A DNA stretch of 64,000 nt from Taklimakanibacter deserti (GCA_003574785.1 QORU01000006.1:248001-312000), one strand, 5' to 3'. Shown: positions 44,087 to 53,098, numbered from the stretch's first letter. Numbers and translations are program-made. The notes: generated by a model from the letters alone, not told the origin.

Positions 44087-45153
44087 CGGAAAAGAATCGC
44101 GACATCATCACGCTGGCGGGCGTGAGCAAGGTCTATGGTCCCGTCGAGGTGCTGAAGCCCATCGATCTCGCCGTCAAGGACGGAGAGTTCCTGACGCTCT
44201 TGGGTCCCTCGGGCTCCGGCAAGACGACGATCCTGCGCCTCATTGGCGGCTTCACGCCGCCAAGCGGCGGCCGCATCCTTCTCGATGGCGAGGACATATC
44301 GCGCCTGCCCATCTTTGCGCGCCCGCTCAACACCGTCTTCCAGGACTATGCGCTCTTCCCGCATATGACGGTGGCACAGAATGTCGGCTTCGGCCTCAGG
44401 GTCCGCAAGCGCCCCAAGGCCGAGGTCGCCCGGCGGGTCGCCGAGGTCCTCTCCGTCGTCGGCCTCACCGACAAGGCCCGGCGCTTTCCATCCGATCTGA
44501 GCGGCGGGCAGCGCCAGCGCGTGGCGCTCGCCCGCGCCATCATCTGCGCGCCGCGCCTGATCCTGCTCGATGAACCCCTTGCGGCACTCGATGCCGAATT
44601 GCGCCGCTCCATGCAGGTTTTCCTCAAGGACCTGCAGCGGCAGATCCGCACCACCTTCATTTTCGTGACCCACGACCAGGAAGAGGCGATCGCCGTTTCC
44701 GACCGCATCGCGGTGATGAACCAGGGACGGATCGAGCAGATCGGCACGCCGGAGGATGTCTATTACCGCCCGCACAGCGAATTCGTCGCCCGCTTTTTCG
44801 GCGAGAACAATGTGCTCGCCGCCGCTTTGGACGACGGCGCGGTGAGGAGCATTCTCGGCCGCCATGCGGTCGCGAGGCCCCCGGCGTTGGGCGCCACCCT
44901 CCACGTCGCCATCCGCCCCGAACGCCTGTCGCTTGCCGGCCGCTCCGGCGCGCCCGGACATGACAGCCTCTCGGCCATAGTCGAGAAGCGCACCTTTCTG
45001 GGCCCGGTGACGGAGCTCATCTTGCGCCCGGAAGGTGCGCCGGAAGCGCTCAAGCTCCGGTTGGCCGATGGCAGCCTCGCGGCGCTGCCGGCCATTGGCG
45101 AAAAGGTTACCCTTGCCTGGTCGCGCTCGGACATCAGCCTGCTCGCGAGCTAG
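44083..45153 (+). CDS. Polyamine-type ABC ATPase (PotA-like)
   Basis: A 356-residue ATPase. Walker A is GPSGSGKTT, the Q-loop reads VFQDYALFPHMTV, the signature is LSGGQRQRVALARAI, Walker B is LILLDEPLAALD, and the His is in VTHDQEEAIAV. A C-terminal TOBE domain follows (VAIRPERLSL). The ATG at 44083 overlaps the binding-protein stop. Unlike the sugar importer ATPase at 18198, its C-terminus is intact, which helps judge the loss there. Confidence 0.92.
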   Translation: MTEKNRDIITLAGVSKVYGPVEVLKPIDLAVKDGEFLTLLGPSGSGKTTILRLIGGFTPPSGGRILLDGEDISRLPIFARPLNTVFQDYALFPHMTVAQNVGFGLRVRKRPKAEVARRVAEVLSVVGLTDKARRFPSDLSGGQRQRVALARAIICAPRLILLDEPLAALDAELRRSMQVFLKDLQRQIRTTFIFVTHDQEEAIAVSDRIAVMNQGRIEQIGTPEDVYYRPHSEFVARFFGENNVLAAALDDGAVRSILGRHAVARPPALGATLHVAIRPERLSLAGRSGAPGHDSLSAIVEKRTFLGPVTELILRPEGAPEALKLRLADGSLAALPAIGEKVTLAWSRSDISLLAS

Positions 45154-45156
45154 CCC

Positions 45157-46065
45157 ATGGTGTCGATGACCACAGAGATCACGGCGGCAGCGCGAACCCA
45201 AAGCGAACCCTCGCGGCTGCGCTTGCCAGGGCGGGGCGGGCACATCGCCGCCCTCCTCGTCTATGGGCTGCCCTCGCTCCTCATCGTCCTCCCCCTCGGC
45301 TCTTTCCTCATCTATGCCTTCTGGTCGGTCGAGAACGGCAAGGTGGTCAAAGGCTTCACCTTGAAGAATTTCCGGGAATTCTTCACCGGCCCGATCTATC
45401 TCGACGTCTTTCTCTCCTCGCTGCTCCTGTCGCTTGCGGTTTCGCTGATCGCCCTGGTCCTCGGCTATATCGTCGCCTATGTCGTCTGGCGCATCGAGGG
45501 GCGGCTCAAATATTTCCTGCTGCTGGTGACGATATTGCCGCTCGCCATGAGCTATATCGTCAAGATCTATGCGATGCGTGGCATTCTGGGTTTCAACGGC
45601 TATCTCAACTGGCTCCTGGTATCGAGCGGTCTCATCGAGGCACCCAGCCGGCTCTTCATCTACAATCAGAAATCGGTACTGATCACCATGGCAGTCATCT
45701 ACCTGCCCTATGCGATCTTCCCGATCTTCCTGTCGCTGGAGCGCATTCCCTCCTCTCTCCTCCATGCCGCCGCCGATCTCGGTGCCAGGCCCTATCAGGT
45801 CTTCCGCCATGTGGTATTGTCGCTGAGCCTGCCCGGATCCATCGTCGGCGCGCTGTTCGTCATGGTTCTATCGCTGGGGGATTTCATGACGCCGCAAATG
45901 GTGGGCGGCAATCAGGGGTTCACTTTCGGCAGCGTCGTCTGGAGCCAGTTCGGCATGGCCTATAACTGGCCACTGGGCGTAGCGCTGGCCATCATCCTGC
46001 TCGCCGCAAGCCTCGCCATCGTGGCGCTTGCCGCGCTGGTCGCGAAAAAGGCGCGCGTCAAATGA
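45157..46065 (+). CDS. Polyamine-type ABC permease (PotB-like)
   Basis: A 302-residue inner-membrane permease with about six helices (LLVYGLPSLLIVLPLGSFLIYAFW at the start region). The ATPase-contact loop is HAAADLGARPYQVFRHVVLS, followed by SLGDFMTPQMVGGN, a string diagnostic of PotB/PotH permeases. It begins 3 bp after the ATPase stop; a second Met five residues later is also possible. Its TGA overlaps the next permease start. Confidence 0.9.
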   Translation: MVSMTTEITAAARTQSEPSRLRLPGRGGHIAALLVYGLPSLLIVLPLGSFLIYAFWSVENGKVVKGFTLKNFREFFTGPIYLDVFLSSLLLSLAVSLIALVLGYIVAYVVWRIEGRLKYFLLLVTILPLAMSYIVKIYAMRGILGFNGYLNWLLVSSGLIEAPSRLFIYNQKSVLITMAVIYLPYAIFPIFLSLERIPSSLLHAAADLGARPYQVFRHVVLSLSLPGSIVGALFVMVLSLGDFMTPQMVGGNQGFTFGSVVWSQFGMAYNWPLGVALAIILLAASLAIVALAALVAKKARVK

Positions 46066-46853
46066 CCCGGCTCGAGCGCCTGACCCTCATCGTCCTCTGG
46101 TGCATCACCGGGCTGATCTTCGCCGCCCTCTATCTCCCGGCCCTTCTCGTGGTGTTCCAGTCCTTCTTCGACCGCGCCGGCCGGTCGATCGCTTTCGACA
46201 GCTTCGGCCTCAAATGGTACCGGGCCCTTCTCGACAATGGCGATATCCTCTCGGCCCTCGGAACGTCCCTGATCGTCGGCTGCGCCGCGGTCGCCGTCAG
46301 TGCGTCCCTGGCGCTCCTCATCGCCTATTACATGAAGACCGGCGAGCGCCGCGGCCGGCGCTATGTCGAATTCGTCATCTTCATGCCCTTCGTGCTCCCG
46401 GCCATCATCACCGGCATCGCGCTCCTCATCACCTTCCGCGAGCTCGGCATCGAAAGCGGCATCCTCACCGTCACCTTGGGCCACATCGCCATCATCCTGG
46501 CGGTGCTCTATCGGATGATCACGGTACGCCTCGAAAGTCTCGAGGACAGCCAGATCGAGGCCGCCCTCGATCTCGGCGCCAATCACCGCCAGGCCTTCCT
46601 CTTCGTGGTTTTGCCGCAATTGCGCTCGGCCCTGATCACCAGCTCGCTCCTCGCTTTCACCTTGAGCTTCGATGAGACACTGGTCACCTTCTTCCTCTCC
46701 GGCTCCGACATGACCATCCCGATCAGACTGTGGTCGATGATGCGGGTCGGCTTCTCGCCCGAGGTGAATGCCTTCGTGTCGCTCGTCCTTCTGGTGACCA
46801 TGACGACCGCCGTCCTCAGCGCCCTTTCCTTCCGGAACCCGATCGTGAAATAG
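46062..46853 (+). CDS. Polyamine-type ABC permease (PotC-like)
   Basis: A 263-residue permease, second of the pair. The EAA loop reads EAALDLGANHRQAFLFVVLP, and the late segment SFDETLVTFFLSG is the PotC/PotI signature (usually SlDdfvit/SFDE). ATGA overlap with the first permease fixes the start. The regulator gene follows after 9 bp, so the whole unit from the aminotransferase to the dehydrogenases is probably one transcript. Confidence 0.9.
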   Translation: MTRLERLTLIVLWCITGLIFAALYLPALLVVFQSFFDRAGRSIAFDSFGLKWYRALLDNGDILSALGTSLIVGCAAVAVSASLALLIAYYMKTGERRGRRYVEFVIFMPFVLPAIITGIALLITFRELGIESGILTVTLGHIAIILAVLYRMITVRLESLEDSQIEAALDLGANHRQAFLFVVLPQLRSALITSSLLAFTLSFDETLVTFFLSGSDMTIPIRLWSMMRVGFSPEVNAFVSLVLLVTMTTAVLSALSFRNPIVK

Positions 46854-46862
46854 ATGTGAAGC

Positions 46863-47531
46863 ATGATGAACGCGAAAATGGATCTCGAGCTCGGCTATCG
46901 CAGCCTGCCGGATGCGATAGCCGATCACATCGTCAATCTCATCGCCACGGGCCAATTGCAGCCCGGCCAGCGCCTCTATGAGAAGGACATCTGCAACCTG
47001 CTCAATGTCAGCCGCATACCGGCGCGCGAGGCGCTGCGCACGCTGCAGACCCAGGGCGTGGTGCGCTCCGAGCCCAACCGCGGAACCTTCATCACCCATT
47101 TCGGATCGAGCGAGACGCTGGAGTTGCTCGAGATCAGGCTGTGCGTCGAGCGTATCGCGGTGCGGCGGCTCCTCGCCCGCGCCGCTAACGAGCCCCGCCT
47201 CCTCGATGAGCTCCTGGAGAATATCGCCGCGATGAAAAGGGCCGCGCTCCTATCCGACCGCCTGTCCTATTGCCGCGCCGATCTCTCCTTCCACGAACGC
47301 GTGGTGACGCTGTCCGATTCGCCCATGCTCAAGCCGATCTGGGACTCGCTCTCCCGCGGCGTCCTGGTCTTCCTCATGCAGGAGCGTGACGACAGCTACG
47401 ACTTCAACAAGTCGGTCATCGATCACGAGAAGCTGATCGCCCTCATGCGAGGAGGCGATCTCGCCCGCATCGAGGCCGAATGGGCCCATCACATCGGCGT
47501 CGTCATCGGCAATCTGGAACCGGACTTGTGA
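46863..47531 (+). CDS. GntR-family (FCD) transcriptional regulator
   Basis: A 222-residue regulator with an N-terminal winged HTH (LPDAIADHIVNLIATGQLQPGQ, then LLNVSRIPAREALRTLQTQG) and an FCD domain (SFHERVVTLSDSPMLK, VIDHEKLIALMRGG). It is encoded within the operon it presumably controls, so regulator level would follow operon expression. The 30-bp palindrome at 41645-41674, whose core is of GntR type, is its most likely operator. The next gene's start overlaps or nearly overlaps its stop. Confidence 0.88.
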   Translation: MMNAKMDLELGYRSLPDAIADHIVNLIATGQLQPGQRLYEKDICNLLNVSRIPAREALRTLQTQGVVRSEPNRGTFITHFGSSETLELLEIRLCVERIAVRRLLARAANEPRLLDELLENIAAMKRAALLSDRLSYCRADLSFHERVVTLSDSPMLKPIWDSLSRGVLVFLMQERDDSYDFNKSVIDHEKLIALMRGGDLARIEAEWAHHIGVVIGNLEPDL

Positions 47532-47536
47532 GCCTC

Positions 47537-48544
47537 ATGCCTCGCCGTCTCGGCCGGACGCAGCTGTCGCTTCCGGCCTTTGGTCTCGGTTGCGCGCCAT
47601 TGGGCGAGCTCTACGCGCCGATCCCGGAAGCCGTCGCGCGGGAAACGCTCTGTGCCGCCTGGGACGGCGGTATTCGCTATTACGACACCTCGCCCTGGTA
47701 TGGCCGGGGCTTGAGCGAATTGCGCCTGGGCCAGCTTCTGCGCCGGAAGCCGCGCCGCGAATTCCTGATCTCGACCAAGATTGGCCGGACATTCCATCGC
47801 CCGCGCGATCCCGACAATTTTGTCGGCGACTTCTGGCAAGGCGGCTCACCCTTCGAGCAGCGCTTCGACTACACCTATGACGGCGTCATGCGCTCCTATG
47901 AGCAGAGCATGATGCGCACCGGCCTCAACCGCTTCGACTTGCTGCTCATTCATGATCTCGACATCGCCGAGATGGGCTCAGGCGATCTTGTCGCCCATCA
48001 CTTTCGCGACCTCGAGCGCTCCGGCTGGCGGGCACTGGAGATGCTGCGGCGCGAGGGCGAGATCGAAGGCGTCGGAGCCGGCGTCAACATCCTGGGTACT
48101 ATCCCCGAGATGCTGAAGCGTTTCGATCTCGACGCCTTCCTGGTGGCCATGCCCTACAATCTTCTCGACCAGCGCCCGTTGGACGCGGAATTTCCGCTCT
48201 GCGCCGAGCGCTCCGCCGGCATCATCATCGGATCGCCTTTTGCCTCAGGCATCCTGGCGACCGGATCGAAGGCGCAGAAGCCTTTATTCAACTATGCCCC
48301 GGCGCATCCTGAGATCATCGCCAAGGTACGCTCGATCGAGGTGGTCTGCGCCCGATATGACATATCGCTCAAGGCCGCCGCCATGCAATTCCCCTTGCGC
48401 CATCCCTTGGTGGCGAGCGTCATCTTCGGCGCGATCGGCCGCAGCCAGGCTCTCGAAAACATGGCGCTTTTCTCCTGTCCTATCCCCGAGGCCTTTTGGC
48501 AGGAATTGCGCGATCTGAGCCTCATCCATCCCCTGTCCCCATGA
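47537..48544 (+). CDS. Aldo/keto reductase (D-threo-aldose/pyridoxal dehydrogenase-like)
   Basis: A 335-residue NAD(P)-dependent TIM-barrel oxidoreductase. The catalytic Asp50 and Tyr55 are in RYYDTSPWYGRGLSE, Lys about 81 in STKIG, and His about 135 in LLLIHDLD. The DTSPWYGRGLSE string is characteristic of the branch containing D-threo-aldose 1-dehydrogenase and pyridoxal 4-dehydrogenase. The start is the ATG at 47537; an in-frame GTG at 47528 overlapping the regulator's stop (GTGA) is an alternative. It probably oxidises the aldehyde or lactol made downstream of the transaminase. Confidence 0.87.
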   Translation: MPRRLGRTQLSLPAFGLGCAPLGELYAPIPEAVARETLCAAWDGGIRYYDTSPWYGRGLSELRLGQLLRRKPRREFLISTKIGRTFHRPRDPDNFVGDFWQGGSPFEQRFDYTYDGVMRSYEQSMMRTGLNRFDLLLIHDLDIAEMGSGDLVAHHFRDLERSGWRALEMLRREGEIEGVGAGVNILGTIPEMLKRFDLDAFLVAMPYNLLDQRPLDAEFPLCAERSAGIIIGSPFASGILATGSKAQKPLFNYAPAHPEIIAKVRSIEVVCARYDISLKAAAMQFPLRHPLVASVIFGAIGRSQALENMALFSCPIPEAFWQELRDLSLIHPLSP

Positions 48545-49407
48545 TGAAGAACAAAATGGACGTCTGTCTCATCGGTCTCGGAAGAATGGGCGCTCCCATG
48601 GCCGCGACACTTGCCGCCAAGGGATTTGCCGTGCGCGCTTGGACACGCACCGAGCGCCCCGACATGCGGCGTGACGCGCGCATCACGCTCTTGCCGACCG
48701 CCGAGGCGGCGGTCGCGGGCGCGGACGCCGTCATCCTGATGCTTTCGGACGGCAATGCCACGGAGGAGCTTCTGTTCGGACGGAAGCTTGCGCAGGCGAT
48801 CGGAAAAGAGGCGATCGTCATCGACATGGCGACGATCGGCCCGAACGCGGCGCGCGATCACGCCGCGCGTTTGGCCAAGCTTGGCCTCCGCTATATCGAT
48901 GCGCCGGTCTCGGGCGGCGTCAAAGGCGCCGAAGCCGGCACGCTCACCATTTTCGCCGGTGGCGGGCGCGAGGATTTTGCCGCCGCCACTCCCTTCCTGG
49001 CGGCGCTGGGGACCCCGCATCATCTGGGTCCGGTCGGTGCCGGCCAGACGGCCAAGCTCGCCAATCAGATCATGGTCGCGATCTATATTGGCGCCGTGGC
49101 CGAAGGCCTGCATTTCGCCGAGGCGCAAGGCCTGGATGCATCAGCACTGGTCGGCGCCCTGCAGGGCGGCTTCGCCGACAGCGCCATCCTGCGCCAGCAT
49201 GGGGCGAAGATGGCGGCGCGATCCTTCGCGCCGGGCGGCACGTGCCGCCTGCATCTGAAGGATCTCGATCTTGCTTTCGATCTCATCGCTCCGGAGCAGC
49301 CTCGCCTGCATCTGGGTGAAGCGATCCGCGAGCGCTTTCGTGCCTTGGTCGCCGCCGGCCAGAGCGAGGCCGATCACAGCGCCTATTTCCTGACCTATGG
49401 CGCCTGA
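48541..49407 (+). CDS. 3-hydroxyisobutyrate-dehydrogenase-family oxidoreductase
   Basis: A 288-residue beta-hydroxyacid dehydrogenase. NAD(P) motif GLGRMGAPMA from about residue 12, the substrate-binding DAPVSGGVKGAEAGTL string, and the catalytic Lys near 170 in GQTAKLANQ are intact. The ATG at 48541 overlaps the aldo/keto reductase stop (ATGA). It closes the rightward operon and converges on the DUF1989 gene with 4 bp between stops. It could oxidise a 2- or 3-hydroxy acid or reduce a semialdehyde (glyoxylate-/succinic-semialdehyde-reductase-like). Confidence 0.88.
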   Translation: MMKNKMDVCLIGLGRMGAPMAATLAAKGFAVRAWTRTERPDMRRDARITLLPTAEAAVAGADAVILMLSDGNATEELLFGRKLAQAIGKEAIVIDMATIGPNAARDHAARLAKLGLRYIDAPVSGGVKGAEAGTLTIFAGGGREDFAAATPFLAALGTPHHLGPVGAGQTAKLANQIMVAIYIGAVAEGLHFAEAQGLDASALVGALQGGFADSAILRQHGAKMAARSFAPGGTCRLHLKDLDLAFDLIAPEQPRLHLGEAIRERFRALVAAGQSEADHSAYFLTYGA

Positions 49408-49411
49408 CGCC

Positions 49412-50011
49412 TTACGACAGGATCTGGTAATGCGCCTCGACCGGATTGCCGGCATTGATCGGCAGCATGTCCTGCGGGCAGGCCGACATGGCGATGATGC
49501 AATCCATCTTGGCGCGCAGCACCACATAGTCGCCCGCTTTCGAGAGCGGCTCGCCCCAGCCGGTCGTGCCGTCCTTGTTGAGCGGAATGTTCATCCACAG
49601 ATTGAGCGGCGACGGCACCTCCGGCGCCTCGAGGCCGATCTGGCGCATGGCGGCCTTGAGATTGTCGGTGCAGTTGTCGTGATATTCGGTGCAGCCCAGG
49701 AGCCCGTAGCGATAGTCGTCGCAGGCCGCGAACAGCGTGTCATGGACGCCGGGCGAGGTGTCCTCCTCGAAATGGAGGATGGTGCGCCTGCGGTTGGTGA
49801 CGAGATCGTGCCCTTTGCGCGGGAAGATCGTGCCGATGGTCGGGCGCAGATGCTCCATCGACATGAACTCATGCGGGTCCTCGGCGCTGAAGGCCCAGGT
49901 GTCGACCACCTGGTGGCCATGGGTGTTGATGATCTTGATCGCCTGGCCTGAGCCGAGGCGGCAGGCCCGCCCCTTGCGGGCTGGAACCAGTTTCACGTCA
50001 CTTGCTGTCAT
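49412..50011 (-). CDS. DUF1989 (urea-carboxylase-associated) family protein
   Basis: A 199-residue protein of the DUF1989 family, often found with urea amidolyase or urea/amide uptake genes. Family features include the metal-site-like VVDTWAFSAEDPHEFMSMEH, CTEYHDNCTDNL and the C-terminal CPQDMLPINAG string. Its function is not established. The start overlaps the 3' end of the ureohydrolase gene by 14 bp, so they are co-translated, which links it to the release and further use of urea or ammonia. Confidence 0.85.
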   Translation of the reverse strand: MTASDVKLVPARKGRACRLGSGQAIKIINTHGHQVVDTWAFSAEDPHEFMSMEHLRPTIGTIFPRKGHDLVTNRRRTILHFEEDTSPGVHDTLFAACDDYRYGLLGCTEYHDNCTDNLKAAMRQIGLEAPEVPSPLNLWMNIPLNKDGTTGWGEPLSKAGDYVVLRAKMDCIIAMSACPQDMLPINAGNPVEAHYQILS

Positions 50012-50963
50012 TTTTGCGGGCCTCGAAGATATAGCCGATGAAGTTGAGAAGGACCTGGGCGGCGAGGAAGCCGGTGATGCCGGAGGGATCGTAGGCCGGC
50101 GCCACTTCCACGAGATCGACGCCGACGACCTTGCCGCGCTTGACCAGTCCCTGCAGGATTTCCATCACTTCGTAATAGAGGAAGCCGCCATGGCTCGGCG
50201 TGCCGGTGCCGGGCGCGATCGAGGGATCGAAGCCGTCGATGTCGATGGTCACATAATAGCGCGCACCTTGCGGGATCTTGGCGAGCACGCCCTCGGCGCC
50301 GAGACGGCGTGCCTGGCGGACGGAGAGGATGGTCGAGCCCCGGGCGCGCGCATCCTCATAGCCTTCGCGTGCGGTCGAGGAGACATTGCGGATGCCGATC
50401 TGGGTGAGGCCAGAGACATGGCTCTGCTCCGCCGCGCGGCGCATCGGGTTGCCATGGCCTTCGCGCACCCCGTGCCGGACATCGACGAAATCGAGATGAG
50501 CGTCGATCTGGACGATATGGATCGGCCCATGCTCGCTGAAGGCGCGCACACAGGGGATGTTGACCGCATGGTCGCCGCCCAGCATCACCGGCAGGGCGCC
50601 GCGCGCGAGGAGCTTGCGCACCGCCTTCTCGGCATTGGCATGGCTCTTGGCGGTGTCGGTATGGACCATATCGGCATCGCCGACATCGACGATGCGCACC
50701 TGATCGAGCGGCAGATAGGTGACGTCGTCCTCATGGTCATAGGCGCCGCCATGGCCGAAGGAGAACAAGGTCGAGGCCTCGCGGATGGCGCGCGGTCCGA
50801 AGCGGGCGCCCGAGCGATATTGCGTGCCCATGTCATAGGGGATGCCGAGCACCGCGACATCGGCGTCGATCTTGTCCCAGTCGGTCGCGATCGGGCGCTT
50901 GCCGAAGGTGCAATGTCCGACAAAGGGCAGATCGAGCCTGCCGCTTTCATATCCATGACTCAT
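49998..50963 (-). CDS. Agmatinase-family ureohydrolase
   Basis: A 321-residue ureohydrolase with a canonical dimanganese site: His132 (LGGDHAVN), Asp154/His156/Asp158 (IDAHLDFVD) and Asp241/Asp243 (TIDIDGFDPSIAPG). The N-terminal IPYDMGTQYRSGARFGPRAIR string is agmatinase-like. Ribosome site GGGGAGAG precedes the ATG at 50963. Substrate may be agmatine or a guanidino acid. It is co-transcribed with the DUF1989 gene and preceded by an ATC-N9-GAT LysR box at 51042-51061. Confidence 0.9.
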   Translation of the reverse strand: MSHGYESGRLDLPFVGHCTFGKRPIATDWDKIDADVAVLGIPYDMGTQYRSGARFGPRAIREASTLFSFGHGGAYDHEDDVTYLPLDQVRIVDVGDADMVHTDTAKSHANAEKAVRKLLARGALPVMLGGDHAVNIPCVRAFSEHGPIHIVQIDAHLDFVDVRHGVREGHGNPMRRAAEQSHVSGLTQIGIRNVSSTAREGYEDARARGSTILSVRQARRLGAEGVLAKIPQGARYYVTIDIDGFDPSIAPGTGTPSHGGFLYYEVMEILQGLVKRGKVVGVDLVEVAPAYDPSGITGFLAAQVLLNFIGYIFEARKNDSK

Positions 50964-51039
50964 GCTCTCTCCCCTTTGTCCTTGAGGTCCGCTATTTCGC
51001 CACGCCGCTTTCCGGCAAAAAAGCTGAAACTCGTGATCA

Positions 51040-52026
51040 TCATATCGATTTTTTCGATTTATTCCGCCGCCCGGCCAGTTTTTCTTGCGGCGCCGTGTTG
51101 AACACCGCCTGGGCCGCCGCGGCGAGGCGCCCGTCCTGCGCATGCACCCCTTCCGCCACCAGCCCGCGGATGAACAATCGCTGCAAGGGTGAGCTTGGCG
51201 TGTCGCTCTTGGTCACGATGACGAAGGGCCTGACGATGCGGGTCTCGGGCGACATCAAAGCCCGCATCTGGCGGCGCTCGACCCAGTGATTGGCATAATG
51301 CTCGGGCAGGTAGCCCAGGAACTCGCCGCTCAGGATGAAGGCGGCCTGGGCTTCCATATTCGTGGCATGGGCGCGCACCGGGGCCTTTCTGAAGAAATGC
51401 AGCTCGCGGTTATTGGCATAGGGCCTGACCACGAATTCGGATGCCTCGATCTCGGCGCGCGTCGGCTTTGCCTTGAACAAGGGATGGAGATGGCCGCAAT
51501 AGAGCGAATTCATCTCCTCGTGGAACAGGATCTGATCGAAGCCGTCGGGAATGTCGAGCCGCGGGATCACCGCGAGATCGAGCCCGCCCGTCGCGACCTG
51601 CGCCATCAGCACATCGGGCGAGCTCACGGTGAGCTTGATCTCGACATCGGGCGAGTTCCTGACGCATTGCTTGATGACGCTCGGAAAATCGAAGCGCGGA
51701 TCGGTGATGGTGTTGTCGACCATGCCGACGCGGAGCGTGCCCACCACCTTGTGATGCAGCTCGCCCAGCACGCCCTCGAAGGCCGAGATCGAGGCGACGA
51801 GCGATTTCGACCCGTCATAGACCGCCTGACCGCGCTCGGTGAGCACGAAGCCCTTGCGCCCGCGCTGGCAGAGATCGAAGCCGAGCCGCTCCTCCAGCGC
51901 GCGCAAATGGAAGCTCACCGTCGACTGGCTCATGCCGAGCGCCAGCTGGGTGCCGAGGAACCCGCCATGCTCGACGAGGGCTCTGAACACGGTGAGCGAT
52001 CTGAGGTCGCTGGGCGAGAAGCGCAT
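51040..52026 (-). CDS. LysR-family regulator
   Basis: A 328-residue LysR-type regulator. HTH: RALVEHGGFLGTQLALGMSQ followed by STVSFHLRALEERLG. The C-terminus is strongly basic (RRNKSKKSI). The start at 52026 (MRFSPSDLRSL) is chosen over 52071 because AAAGGGA is close upstream and LysR proteins align from there. It lies between a ureohydrolase operon in the same direction and an amino-acid importer operon diverging from it. Matching LysR boxes flank the gene, one of them inside its last codons, so it probably controls both. Confidence 0.9.
   Translation of the reverse strand: MRFSPSDLRSLTVFRALVEHGGFLGTQLALGMSQSTVSFHLRALEERLGFDLCQRGRKGFVLTERGQAVYDGSKSLVASISAFEGVLGELHHKVVGTLRVGMVDNTITDPRFDFPSVIKQCVRNSPDVEIKLTVSSPDVLMAQVATGGLDLAVIPRLDIPDGFDQILFHEEMNSLYCGHLHPLFKAKPTRAEIEASEFVVRPYANNRELHFFRKAPVRAHATNMEAQAAFILSGEFLGYLPEHYANHWVERRQMRALMSPETRIVRPFVIVTKSDTPSSPLQRLFIRGLVAEGVHAQDGRLAAAAQAVFNTAPQEKLAGRRNKSKKSI
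51042..51061. promoter_or_regulatory. LysR box inside lysR 3' end, upstream of ureohydrolase
   Basis: CAT-ATC-GATTTTTTC-GAT-TTA, i.e. ATC-N9-GAT at 51044-51058, about 80 bp before the ureohydrolase ATG. The spacer ends TTTTTTC versus CTCTTTC at the other box. It is coded within the final codons of the regulator gene. Confidence 0.5.
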
Positions 52027-52071
52027 GTTTCCCTTTCCCGGATGGAAAAAGCCATTCTGGCAGATTTGCAA

Positions 52072-52096
52072 CTCATATCAACTCTTTCGATATGAG
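52072..52096. promoter_or_regulatory. LysR box upstream of importer operon
   Basis: CTCATATC (52072-52079), nine bases, GATATGAG (52089-52096): a perfect 8-bp inverted repeat with the classical ATC-N9-GAT core, in the spacer between the LysR gene and the divergent binding-protein gene. Confidence 0.65.
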
Positions 52097-52181
52097 GCCG
52101 AGCAACTTCATATTTTTTGCAGCAAAGGCCTTTGCTTGGATGCCTCCTCGAAGAACCAGAATTCTCACAGCAGGGTGGAAC

Positions 52182-53039
52182 ATGATGATCAATGCCAGAA
52201 CCAAGCTCTTCGGCGCCTTCGTCTTGGCCTTTGGCCTATGCGCGTCGCTCGCAGACTCGGCGCAAGCCGAAGACCTCCTCGCCGGCATCAAGGCCAAGGG
52301 AAAATTCACCGTCGCCACCGAAGCGCGCTTCCCGCCTTTCGAATTCGTCGAGAGCGGCAAGATCGTCGGCTATTCGACCGACATGATGGAAGAGGTGATG
52401 AAAGCTTTGCCGGGCGTCGAACTGGAGCGCCTCGATCTGCCCTGGCAGGGTATCCTGCCCGGCCTCGCGGCGAAGCGCTTCGACTATGTCGTGACCTCGG
52501 TCACGGTGACCAAGGAGCGCTACGACGCCTATCATCTGAGCCTGCCGATCGCCGACGCCACCATGGCGATCCTGAAGCGCAAGGATGACGACACGATCAA
52601 GAAGCCGGAGGACATCGCGGGCAAGGTCGTCGGATCGCAGACGGGCTCGGCCCAGTTGCAGGCGCTCGAGGCCTTCGCCGCCGAGCTTTCGACCAAGGGA
52701 ACGCCGATCAGCGGCACCAAGACCTATGTCGATTTCTCCGAAGCCTATGCGGATCTGGGCGCTGGGCGTATTTCCGCCGTCGTCAACAGCCTGCCCAATC
52801 TGTTGGAAGCCCAGCGCCAGCGGCCCGATGTCTTCGAGGTCGTGCTGCCGACCTTCGGGCCCAAGACCTATTTCTCCTGGGCCGGCCGCAAGGACGAGGA
52901 CAGCGCCGCTTTGAATGACCTCATCGATGCCGAACTGCGCAAGCTCGGCGAGAGCGGCAAGCTTGCCGAATTGCAGAAGAAGTGGTTCGGCGCCCCGATG
53001 GAGCTGCCGAGCGACAAGCTTCCCGAACCCGCGAAGTGA
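52182..53039 (+). CDS. Polar-amino-acid-type ABC binding protein (family 3)
   Basis: A 285-residue periplasmic binding protein. The signal peptide is TKLFGAFVLAFGLCASLADS with probable cleavage after AQA. The mature part begins with the family-3 motif GKFTVATEARFPPFEFVESG and later IAGKVVGSQTGSAQLQALE. I start at 52182 because AGGGTGGA lies just upstream; an ATG at 52092 would add an N-terminus without signal-peptide character. The adjacent ureohydrolase suggests a basic or guanidino amino acid as ligand, but this is inference. Confidence 0.9.
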   Translation: MMINARTKLFGAFVLAFGLCASLADSAQAEDLLAGIKAKGKFTVATEARFPPFEFVESGKIVGYSTDMMEEVMKALPGVELERLDLPWQGILPGLAAKRFDYVVTSVTVTKERYDAYHLSLPIADATMAILKRKDDDTIKKPEDIAGKVVGSQTGSAQLQALEAFAAELSTKGTPISGTKTYVDFSEAYADLGAGRISAVVNSLPNLLEAQRQRPDVFEVVLPTFGPKTYFSWAGRKDEDSAALNDLIDAELRKLGESGKLAELQKKWFGAPMELPSDKLPEPAK

Positions 53040-53045
53040 CGTGAG

Positions 53046-53078
53046 CACCCTCGCTTTGCGAAGAGCGGGGCGAGGGTG
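53046..53078. repeat. REP-like palindrome between importer genes
   Basis: CACCCTCGC (53046-53054) pairs with GCGAGGGTG (53070-53078). Lying between binding-protein and permease genes, it may stabilise the upstream message. It resembles the element at 59591-59622. Confidence 0.55.
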
Positions 53079-53098
53079 ACATTCGACTCACCGCTGCG

